DNA of 5,206 nucleotides, from the NCBI GenBank assembly GCA_964643145.1, contig CAZXPG010000079.1, positions 1-5,206 on the forward strand, given 5' to 3'. The position numbers and the translations under genes were made by a program. Positions 1-4,922 of the stretch are shown piece after piece (position 1 is the first letter of the stretch; every line of letters begins with the position of its first letter). The notes under the pieces are model-generated. The model worked only from the letters and a program-made list of their open reading frames with translations. It was not told the origin of the DNA and searched no databases. This DNA is from CAZXPG01 sp964643145. Lineage in GTDB: Bacteria > Pseudomonadota > Alphaproteobacteria > Rickettsiales > Arcanibacteraceae.

Positions 1-9
1 TTTTCAATA

Positions 10-55
10 TCATGCCAGTTTTGGATAAGCAAAGCTTATAAAAAAACTGAGGTTA
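10..55. repeat. Decayed copy of the dispersed hairpin repeat (copy A)
   Basis: The inner block TGGATAAGC (22-30), an AAA loop (31-33) and GCTTAT (34-39) form the core of a hairpin. The outer block CTGAGGTTA (47-55) is intact on the right. The left outer block (10-18) keeps only CAG and a few other bases of the expected TAACCTCAG. On the right arm the CCA of the core is replaced by A residues and is one base longer than expected. The same blocks form near-perfect hairpins at 3416-3458 and 4760-4804, so this looks like a degenerate member of that family. Its loop AAA is the complement of the TTT loop of the copy at 4760-4804, so the two are in opposite orientation. Confidence 0.8.
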
Positions 56-58
56 GTA

Positions 59-108
59 TATACTGCTCACAGTTCAAGAATTGGTTAGGTGGCAATGTGA
101 GCAGTATA
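59..108. repeat. Perfect 13-bp inverted repeat with 24-nt spacer
   Basis: TATACTGCTCACA (59-71) is repeated as its exact reverse complement TGTGAGCAGTATA (96-108). The 24 bases between are not self-complementary. It starts three bases after the end of the decayed hairpin repeat at 10-55. There is no clear T-run on either side, so a rho-independent terminator is not well supported. It could be a protein-binding inverted repeat, the ends of a tiny insertion, or an RNA hairpin. No other copy is seen in the window. Confidence 0.7.
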
Positions 109-171
109 GTATTTGACTTCTCTTAGGAAATAGGTCACAACAGCAGGGTTAAAATGTAACGCTGTGTAAAG

Positions 172-182
172 AACTGAGGTTA
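172..182. repeat. Isolated outer arm of the dispersed hairpin repeat
   Basis: AACTGAGGTTA here is identical to bases 45-55, the right outer arm of copy A, and includes the CTGAGGTTA block of the full copies at 3416-3458 and 4760-4804. No matching left arm lies nearby, so this is a half-site or remnant. It ends 14 bases before the start codon of the small exported-protein gene at 197. With 45-55 it makes a direct repeat bracketing 116 bp that contain the 13-bp inverted repeat. Confidence 0.55.
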
Positions 183-196
183 ATAAGCATTGTAGA

Positions 197-562
197 ATGA
201 ACCGCCTATTTAATATCGGGATAGTTTTTGTTGGGTTCCTGGTGTTGCCCTATTCAGCGGTTGCAGCACCGAAAATATTAAAAGAGTTGACTGGAGTCAA
301 GCTTACGGCTGTGACGCGGCAGGTATTTGAGATGCCGGGTAGTTTTCTCACGTTGGCAGAAGAATCGTTCGTGGTAGCGAAACCGGCAATATGTTATGGT
401 GCTAAAGCACGGCGTATATGCCGCGTAGCACTTGCCTATCCTACAGAAGATGACGCAGAAAGTTCTGCTGTATCACTACAGCAGGCCGTAATGCTTACCT
501 ATAACAACCCTTCGCCACCCGGTGCTGCCCTCACCATTATTAGTGCAATCCGTTATTTCTAA
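197..562 (+). CDS. Small predicted exported protein of unknown function
   Basis: The 121-residue product begins with a typical Sec signal peptide: a short basic start (MNR), a hydrophobic stretch at about residues 5-20, and a likely signal peptidase I site after the Ala-Val-Ala-Ala near residue 24. The mature part is about 97 residues, so the protein is probably periplasmic or secreted. It has two cysteines six residues apart (CYGAKARRIC, about 67-76 region), which could form a disulfide after export. It has no further membrane segment and ends in an aromatic Tyr-Phe, a pattern sometimes seen at outer-membrane protein C-termini but weak alone. I do not recognise a family. The start has no good Shine-Dalgarno sequence, but the signal peptide fits this ATG. 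It converges on the SDHAF4-like gene with three bases between the stop codons. No convincing promoter was found in 109-196. Confidence 0.7.
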   Translation: MNRLFNIGIVFVGFLVLPYSAVAAPKILKELTGVKLTAVTRQVFEMPGSFLTLAEESFVVAKPAICYGAKARRICRVALAYPTEDDAESSAVSLQQAVMLTYNNPSPPGAALTIISAIRYF

Positions 563-565
563 GCA

Positions 566-718
566 CTAGAAATCGGTGCATCTCCCACCTTTCTCCCAGT
601 CGCCATAGCGTGTGGGTTCTGGCCCTTTCTGGCCGCCTATTTCATTAGTATCCTTCGGTGGGGTTGCAGGCTTTGCTGTCTCGGTAGGGGAAGGCGGAAG
701 TATCTTTTTATCTGGCAT
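566..718 (-). CDS. SDHAF4/DUF1674-family protein, succinate dehydrogenase assembly factor
   Basis: This 50-residue ORF starts at ATG 718-716 and stops at TAG 568-566. Its C-terminal half carries the family signature: GG at 28-29, GPEPTRYGDWE at 32-42 and GRCTDF at 45-50, ending at the C-terminus as usual. The N-terminal half (about 1-26) is Lys/Pro/Thr-rich and looks disordered, as is normal for the family. In eukaryotes SDHAF4 binds the flavinylated SDHA subunit and promotes assembly of succinate dehydrogenase (complex II). A similar cytoplasmic role is inferred here, but no sdh gene is in the window. The gene is divergent from rsmE (67 bp between starts) and convergent with the exported-protein gene. 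The upstream sequence has only a weak Shine-Dalgarno match. The identification rests on the C-terminal motif, which is long and specific. Confidence 0.9.
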   Translation of the reverse strand: MPDKKILPPSPTETAKPATPPKDTNEIGGQKGPEPTRYGDWEKGGRCTDF

Positions 719-741
719 TATAGAGGCTCATAAGCTAAGAA

Positions 742-756
742 TTGATGTGACATCAA
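742..756. promoter_or_regulatory. Perfect 15-bp palindrome in the divergent promoter region (possible operator)
   Basis: TTGATGT and ACATCAA flank a single central G, giving a 7-1-7 perfect palindrome. It lies between the divergent starts of the SDHAF4-like gene (718) and rsmE (786) and overlaps the proposed rsmE -35 box. The half-sites TTGAT and ATCAA are those of an FNR/Anr box, but the spacing is five bases instead of the usual four, so FNR control cannot be claimed. A regulator acting on one or both directions is inferred. Confidence 0.5.
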
Positions 757-770
757 CAGTTCCCTACTAT
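742..770 (+). promoter_or_regulatory. Candidate sigma70-type promoter for rsmE
   Basis: TTGATG (742-747) and TACTAT (765-770) are separated by 17 bases and each match four of six consensus positions. An overlapping TATAGT (768-773) is a better -10 but would give a 20-base spacer. Transcription would start at about 777-780, leaving a leader of under ten bases before the ATG at 786. That agrees with the absence of a Shine-Dalgarno sequence there. No experimental support is available. Confidence 0.4.
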
Positions 771-785
771 AGTAAAAAGCTGCTT

Positions 786-1568
786 ATGACGCAAACACGA
801 ATTCATACCACTGCCAGACTTTATGTAGAAAATCCGCTGGAGGCTGGTAGCACCCTGACGCTTGCAAAAGAGCAGTCGCATTATCTTGCCCAAGTGCTAC
901 GGCGCAGGGAAGGGGATATGGTGCGGCTGTTTAATGGTATGGATGGGGAATGGCGGGCTGTTATTGCCTATATGGGCAAGAAAGAGGTAACGCTTCAACT
1001 GGAAGAGCGGTTGCGGATGCAGGTTAGAGAGCCAGATCTCTGGCTGGTGTTTGCTCCGGTGAAGCATGACGCGCTAGGGTTTATCGTGGAGAAAGCAACG
1101 GAACTTGGCGTGGCAGCGTTCCATCCGGTGATAACCCAACGTACCATCGTGCAGCGCATCAATAATACCAAACTGGAGGCCAATATCAAGGAAGCCTCTG
1201 AGCAGTGCGAGCGGTTGACCCTTCCTATGCTTGCCGCACCCGTGGCACTTAGTACATTGCTTGATGCGTGGCCGGAGCAGCGTTTATTGTTTGTATGCGA
1301 TGAAATGGCAGCGGGAAATGCTATACAAAATGTGCTTCTTGCGCTAAAGTCCTCGGCGGATAGCTATACGGGTTTTGGCCTGATGATCGGGCCAGAAGGG
1401 GGATTCACGGATGAAGAGCGGCACTGGCTTCAGCACTATCCGTTTGTTGTGCCCGTTGGGCTTGGCCCTCGTATTCTGCGCGCCGATACGGCAGCGTTAG
1501 CAGCACTGGCTTGTTTGCAGTCGGTGCTGGGTGACTGGCAGTTGCCGCCGCGCTTTCATTTTGATTGA
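786..1568 (+). CDS. rsmE: 16S rRNA (uracil1498-N3)-methyltransferase RsmE
   Basis: RsmE uses S-adenosylmethionine to methylate N3 of U1498 in 16S rRNA on the assembled 30S subunit, in the cytoplasm. The 260-residue product is close to the usual family length (about 240-250). The N-terminal PUA-like RNA-binding part (about 10-80) shows RLYV (11-14) and HYLAQVLRRREGD (32-44). The SPOUT trefoil-knot domain follows, with VEKATELGV (101-109), EASEQCERL (136-144), the SAM-binding GPEGGFTDEE (202-211) and LGPRILRADTA (226-236). The reading frame stays open back to a GTG at 612. The ATG at 786 is preferred because family proteins begin close to RLYV and the upstream stretch overlaps the SDHAF4-like gene antisense. 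No Shine-Dalgarno sequence precedes it, so translation may be near-leaderless. It is first in a run with gshA, 12 bp away. Confidence 0.95.
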   Translation: MTQTRIHTTARLYVENPLEAGSTLTLAKEQSHYLAQVLRRREGDMVRLFNGMDGEWRAVIAYMGKKEVTLQLEERLRMQVREPDLWLVFAPVKHDALGFIVEKATELGVAAFHPVITQRTIVQRINNTKLEANIKEASEQCERLTLPMLAAPVALSTLLDAWPEQRLLFVCDEMAAGNAIQNVLLALKSSADSYTGFGLMIGPEGGFTDEERHWLQHYPFVVPVGLGPRILRADTAALAALACLQSVLGDWQLPPRFHFD

Positions 1569-1580
1569 TAAAGGATCTTT

Positions 1581-2783
1581 ATGTCACTGATACTGGGTGA
1601 ACTCTCCCGCCTTATTGAGCATCATAACACTGCTGTCCATGCCTGGTTTGAAGAAGCCTATAATGGGGAAGCACCGTTGTTTTACAGCTCGGTAGATTTG
1701 CGCCATTCAGGCCAGAAACTAGCACCGGTTGATACTAATCTTTTTCCTGCCGGATTTAATAATTTAAACGATACCTCGGTGCTGCGGGCGGTAGAGGCAG
1801 TTTCCCGCTTTTTCCGGCAGTATTTTCCAGGGACAGGGAAGGTGTTGCTTATTCCAGAAGCCCATACGCGCAATCAACATTATCTCGACAATATCGTGAT
1901 GCTGAAGGGCATTCTTGAGCAGGCCGGAAAAGAGGTTGTGCTTGGTAATATAGATAGCATGGCCCGTGATGTGCTAGTGCTTGAGTCGTATAGCGGTAGT
2001 AAGTTGGATATATACCCGCTCATCCGGCGTGACGGTTGCCTAACCACAAGCGAAGGGTTTATCCCAGATATAGTAGTAATTAATAATGATTTAACCAGCG
2101 GTGTACCAGTATTGTTGCAGGATATTGCCCAGCCGGTTATCCCACCTGTGCAGCGTGGTTGGTATGTCAGGCGGAAATCGGCGCATTTTGAGGCCTATGA
2201 TACGGTGGTACGGGCGTTTTGTAAGACGTTTTCGCTTGACCCATTCCTGATTTCTACCGTGTCCCGTAAATGTGGAAAGGTGAATTTTAAAGAGCGTACC
2301 GGCATTGAATGTGTGGCACTAGCTGTTGAAAATGTTCTGCATAGCTTGCGGCAGCGTTATGCGGAATATGGCATCACCCACGAGCCGTATGTGTTTATTA
2401 AGGCTGATAACGGCACGTATGGTATGGGCATTATGACTGTTCGTTCTGGTGAAGAAGTCTATGAAATGAATAAGAAAATGCGCAATAAAATGGGAGTAAT
2501 CAAGGAGGGAACGGTGAATACCGAGGTGATTATCCAAGAAGGAGTGCCTACGATTGATACGGTGGAAGGCTATGTGGCGGAACCGATGGTCTATCTAGTG
2601 GGAGGGGAGCCGGTAGGTTGCATGTACCGTGTCAATACCGAGCATGATGCTTTTGGCAATTTAAACGCCCATGGTATGCATTTTGAGAAAAATATCTGTC
2701 AGGCACTCGGTAACCATTTAAGTCCTTTTGGTTTGGTAGCGCGTCTTGCGGCCCTTGCAGCCGCGAAAGAGGTGTATGAATAG
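1581..2783 (+). CDS. gshA: Glutamate-cysteine ligase, proteobacterial GshA type (PF08886-like)
   Basis: The enzyme joins glutamate and cysteine at the expense of ATP, the first and usually rate-limiting step of glutathione synthesis, in the cytoplasm. The 400-residue sequence matches, from memory, the separate family first defined in Acidithiobacillus and Leptospirillum (GshA, PF08886/TIGR02049). It does not resemble the E. coli GshA type or the plant-like type common in alphaproteobacteria. Recognisable parts are SSVDLRHSG (36-44), PVDTNLFPAGFNNL (49-62), an ATP-grasp-like FIKADNGTYGMGI (272-284) and the C-terminal LVARLAALAAA. AAGGA at 1571-1575, five bases before the ATG, is a good Shine-Dalgarno sequence. 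The gene follows rsmE by 12 bp and precedes the tetR-type gene by 15 bp, so the three are probably co-transcribed. The partner gshB is not in the window. The family assignment is strong, but the exact numbers are recalled rather than searched. Confidence 0.9.
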   Translation: MSLILGELSRLIEHHNTAVHAWFEEAYNGEAPLFYSSVDLRHSGQKLAPVDTNLFPAGFNNLNDTSVLRAVEAVSRFFRQYFPGTGKVLLIPEAHTRNQHYLDNIVMLKGILEQAGKEVVLGNIDSMARDVLVLESYSGSKLDIYPLIRRDGCLTTSEGFIPDIVVINNDLTSGVPVLLQDIAQPVIPPVQRGWYVRRKSAHFEAYDTVVRAFCKTFSLDPFLISTVSRKCGKVNFKERTGIECVALAVENVLHSLRQRYAEYGITHEPYVFIKADNGTYGMGIMTVRSGEEVYEMNKKMRNKMGVIKEGTVNTEVIIQEGVPTIDTVEGYVAEPMVYLVGGEPVGCMYRVNTEHDAFGNLNAHGMHFEKNICQALGNHLSPFGLVARLAALAAAKEVYE

Positions 2784-2798
2784 GGAGGAGCCGAGTCG

Positions 2799-3368
2799 AT
2801 GGCACGGCGGAATGTGCATAATAAAGACGAATTGAAAGCCCTGATCCTAACGGCTGCACAAGCAATTATCCGACAGGAGGGAGTGCGCGGGTTGACGGCG
2901 CGTAAGATTGCCGCGCAGATAGGCTATACGGTGGGGACGCTCTATAGTTTTTTTGAGGGTATTGATGATATTATTTTGCATGTCAACGGCTTAACCTTAG
3001 ATGCGCTGGCTTCTTCCTTGCAATCTATTCGTGCTGGGCATTCTGGTGATATCGTAGAGCTGGGCTATGGTTATATGCATTTTGCCCAGGAATATTACCC
3101 CTTATGGTGCCTGCTTTTTGAACATACTATCCCGCAGGCGCAATATCCTGATTGGTATCAGGCCAAGATAGATGCCTTGTTCTGCTTGGTGGAAGAAGCC
3201 ATCTCTCCTATGGTGCCCCAAGAAGAAATTGGCCAGACTGCCAAGATTCTTTTTGCCGGGCTGCAAGGCATTGCGCAGCTCTCACTGAGTGGCAGGCTTG
3301 ATATTATAGGTGAGGTTTCAGGCCGTAATCTAGTGAAGGCATTTATTACGCGCTATATGCGGCCGTAG
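2799..3368 (+). CDS. TetR/AcrR-family transcriptional regulator
   Basis: This is a 189-residue one-component DNA-binding regulator. The N-terminal TetR domain spans about 10-58, with helix AAQAIIRQEGVRGLTARKIA followed by the helix-turn-helix and the typical GYTVGTLYSFFEG (42-54). The C-terminal ligand and dimerisation domain (about 80-185) resembles the TetR_C_33/WHG group (EYYPLWCLLFEH near 97-110), an assignment made by eye. The length is normal for the family. GGGAGGAG at 2783-2790 overlaps the last base of the gshA stop codon and is a strong Shine-Dalgarno sequence, eight bases before the ATG. It is third in the rsmE-gshA-tetR run. Its ligand and targets are unknown; the 15-bp palindrome upstream of rsmE is one candidate site. 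It is followed by a hairpin repeat at 3416-3458 that may end the transcript. Confidence 0.92.
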   Translation: MARRNVHNKDELKALILTAAQAIIRQEGVRGLTARKIAAQIGYTVGTLYSFFEGIDDIILHVNGLTLDALASSLQSIRAGHSGDIVELGYGYMHFAQEYYPLWCLLFEHTIPQAQYPDWYQAKIDALFCLVEEAISPMVPQEEIGQTAKILFAGLQGIAQLSLSGRLDIIGEVSGRNLVKAFITRYMRP

Positions 3369-3415
3369 TAGGTGTGTTTTATGCATATCACCACAATCAA
3401 GATACATTTATTATT

Positions 3416-3458
3416 TAACCTCAGCATGGATAAGCCGCGCTTATCCATGCTGAGGTTA
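3416..3458. repeat. Perfect hairpin copy of the dispersed repeat (copy B), between convergent genes
   Basis: Arms of 20 bp pair perfectly around a CGC loop (3436-3438). Each arm is built from an outer block TAACCTCAG, a two-base variable block CA and an inner block TGGATAAGC, mirrored on the right. It lies between the convergent tetR and purU genes, and its last three bases (3456-3458) are the purU stop codon read on the minus strand. A bidirectional terminator role is plausible from its position, but neither side has a strong T-run. Compared with the copy at 4760-4804, the variable block differs (CA rather than TTT) and so does its partner (TG rather than AAA), so pairing is preserved. Confidence 0.9.
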
Positions 3459-4325
3459 TTTAAATACAACCGTTTTAGTATCGTTGATGATGACGCGCCG
3501 TTCGATATGATATTTAATGGCTCTGGCTAACACCAAATTTTCAATATCACAGCCTTGTGCCACCAGTTGCTGTGGGGTTTGTGTGTGATCAACACGGATC
3601 ACCTCCTGCTCAATAATCGGCCCTTCATCCAGGGTGTTATCGACATAATGGGCGGTGGCGCCAATCAGTTTCACACCACGGTCATAGGCCTGGTGGTAGG
3701 GCTTGGCTCCTTTGAAACTGGGCAGGAAGGAATGATGAATATTAATGGCCTTGCCATAGAGGAGTTCAGAGAGCGCAGGTGATAATATTTGCATATAGCG
3801 TGCCAGCACCACCAGATCAATTTCCAGTGTTTGGATGAGTCGCATCACCTGCTGTTCCTGCTCATGCTTGTTATCGGGCGTAACGGGCAGGTGGTGGAAG
3901 GGGATTTTATGCCAGGCAGCCATTTCTTCTAATGCCTGGTGATTCGATATCACTGCCGGTATATCGATCGGTAAAGTGCCGGTAAAACGGCGGTGCAATA
4001 TATCATTCAGGCAGTGCCCCTGTTTGGATACCATCACCAATATGCGCGGCTTGCGGCTGGTGTCGTATAGTTCCCAGCGCATGGCGAATTGCGAGGCAAT
4101 CAGGGAAAATTTTTCCCTGAGCATATCCACCGACGGGGTGCTATCTCCTGCTTGAAATACCGTGCGCATGAAGAACCGTCCGGTGGAGGCATCACCAAAT
4201 TGGGCCGATTCAAGGATAAAGCCATCATGCCGCGCCAGGAAACCAGACACGGCAGCCACAATGCCTTTCACATCATGGCAAGAAAGAGTAAGGATATAAG
4301 GAACTACGGAGGGGGCGGCAACCAT
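3456..4325 (-). CDS. purU: Formyltetrahydrofolate deformylase PurU
   Basis: PurU hydrolyses 10-formyltetrahydrofolate to formate and tetrahydrofolate, balancing one-carbon pools and feeding formate-dependent purine synthesis in some bacteria. The 289-residue product has normal family length. An N-terminal ACT domain (about 8-85, with YILTLSCHDVKGIVAAVSGF) is followed by a formyltransferase-fold hydrolase domain (about 93-275). The catalytic triad known from GAR transformylase and PurU is visible as Asn195, His197 and Asp233, within INIHHSFLPSFKGAKPY and DNTLDEGPII. The ATG at 4325 is preceded by AGGG (minus strand of 4332-4335) six bases upstream. An in-frame stop lies further upstream with no other usual start codon between. 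The stop codon TAA is the outermost triplet of the hairpin repeat at 3416-3458. The small gene upstream on the same strand is 116 bp away, so co-transcription is possible but not evident. Confidence 0.96.
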   Translation of the reverse strand: MVAAPSVVPYILTLSCHDVKGIVAAVSGFLARHDGFILESAQFGDASTGRFFMRTVFQAGDSTPSVDMLREKFSLIASQFAMRWELYDTSRKPRILVMVSKQGHCLNDILHRRFTGTLPIDIPAVISNHQALEEMAAWHKIPFHHLPVTPDNKHEQEQQVMRLIQTLEIDLVVLARYMQILSPALSELLYGKAINIHHSFLPSFKGAKPYHQAYDRGVKLIGATAHYVDNTLDEGPIIEQEVIRVDHTQTPQQLVAQGCDIENLVLARAIKYHIERRVIINDTKTVVFK

Positions 4326-4441
4326 GAATGACCCTAATATAAGGTTAAAGCCACCTTCTTACCAAAACTGATATAAGAAGAAAACAGTTTTATGTCCTCC
4401 ATAGCATTTCACCAGAGGTCTAGTGTAGTACTGGAAGGGTG

Positions 4442-4717
4442 CTAAACATCAAAGCCATATTTATCTTTCATCAGCTTTTTGACATCTTCATTAGGCTCTT
4501 CACCATAGCAGGAGGCAATAATCTTGCCATAATCAAGCAGATCAAAATCTTTGCCGCTTTCAATCGTCTCCATTAATGCCTTCTCGCGGTGTGGCTCAAC
4601 AAGCAGGAAATAATATGCCCGTTCGCCCGTAATATCGGTAGCCTGAATTTTATGGATAAGGTGCCCCTTTTGGGCAATAATCTTATCGGCAAAGCTGCGT
4701 GGTTGATTTGCTGACAT
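4442..4717 (-). CDS. Small uncharacterised cytoplasmic protein
   Basis: The 91-residue product has no signal peptide or membrane segment and is rich in charged residues. It looks like a compact alpha/beta protein: a helical start (SFADKIIAQKGHLIHKI), a likely strand (RAYYFLLVEP), a helix (HREKALMETIES) and a tail with DLLDYGKIIASCYGEEP, ending in KYGFDV. I recall similar short conserved hypothetical proteins in alphaproteobacteria with the DYGK...G..P pattern but cannot name a family. The frame can be extended to a TTG at 4738 (98 residues). The ATG at 4717 is preferred because it is the conventional codon and has AGGA 11 bases upstream, although that spacing is long. It stands alone between the hairpin repeat at 4760-4804 and purU, on the same strand as purU. 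Confidence 0.75.
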   Translation of the reverse strand: MSANQPRSFADKIIAQKGHLIHKIQATDITGERAYYFLLVEPHREKALMETIESGKDFDLLDYGKIIASCYGEEPNEDVKKLMKDKYGFDV

Positions 4718-4759
4718 AACGCTTATAGTCCTATGCAAAGAATGTTACTACTTCCTAAC

Positions 4760-4804
4760 TAACCTCAGTTTTGGATAAGCTTTGCTTATCCAAAACTGAG
4801 GTTA
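4760..4804. repeat. Perfect hairpin copy of the dispersed repeat (copy C)
   Basis: Arms of 21 bp pair perfectly around a TTT loop (4781-4783). The blocks are TAACCTCAG (4760-4768), TTT (4769-4771) and TGGATAAGC (4772-4780), with exact complements at 4784-4804. This is the most complete copy in the window. It lies upstream of the small gene at 4442-4717 and just downstream of a candidate minus-strand -10 box, so it may be partly or wholly within that gene's leader transcript. It lacks a T-run for simple rho-independent termination. No clear target-site duplication is visible at its edges. Confidence 0.92.
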
Positions 4805-4833
4805 ACTATAAACTGTTTTTCTGCTTAAAGCAA
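4805..4833 (-). promoter_or_regulatory. Candidate promoter for the small gene at 4442-4717
   Basis: On the minus strand TTGCTT (4833-4828) and TATAGT (4810-4805) are separated by 17 bases. The -10 matches five of six consensus positions and the -35 only three. Transcription would start at about 4798, inside the right arm of the hairpin repeat that begins directly after the -10 box. Confidence 0.35.
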
Positions 4834-4878
4834 CTTGAGTTTTGAACGGAATAGCATCACAGAGCGTTGATAGGAGGG

Positions 4879-4908
4879 AAAATGAGGTGGGGAAGAACCC
4901 CTCCTCAT
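4879..4908 (-). terminator. Rho-independent terminator after the putP-like gene
   Basis: On the minus strand an 11-bp stem with one internal A-A mismatch (ATGAGG and GGGG pairing with CCCC and CCTCAT) encloses a five-base loop at 4893-4897. It is followed by a short T-run (four T counting the last stem base). It begins 14 bases after the putP-like stop codon, the expected place. The T-run is short, which lowers confidence slightly. Confidence 0.7.
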
Positions 4909-4922
4909 AGTGTGTACTCTGG

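Noticed and set aside
742..756. Canonical FNR/Anr box
   Set aside because: The half-sites fit, but five bases separate TTGAT and ATCAA instead of four, so it is reported only as a palindrome.
612..785. In-frame upstream extension of rsmE to a GTG at 612
   Set aside because: The 58 extra residues do not resemble the RsmE N-terminus and lie antisense to the SDHAF4-like gene. The ATG at 786 matches the usual start of the family just before RLYV.
4336..4365. Minus-strand promoter-like pair TTGGTA and TATATT before purU
   Set aside because: The start of transcription would fall at about 4329, downstream of the AGGG Shine-Dalgarno at 4332-4335, so the two signals conflict.
4364..4391. AAAACTG and CAGTTTT inverted repeat upstream of purU, possibly another decayed hairpin repeat
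   Set aside because: The stem is only 7 bp and AT-rich around a 14-base loop. The likeness to the CCAAAACTGAGG arm stops after ten bases, so chance is likely.
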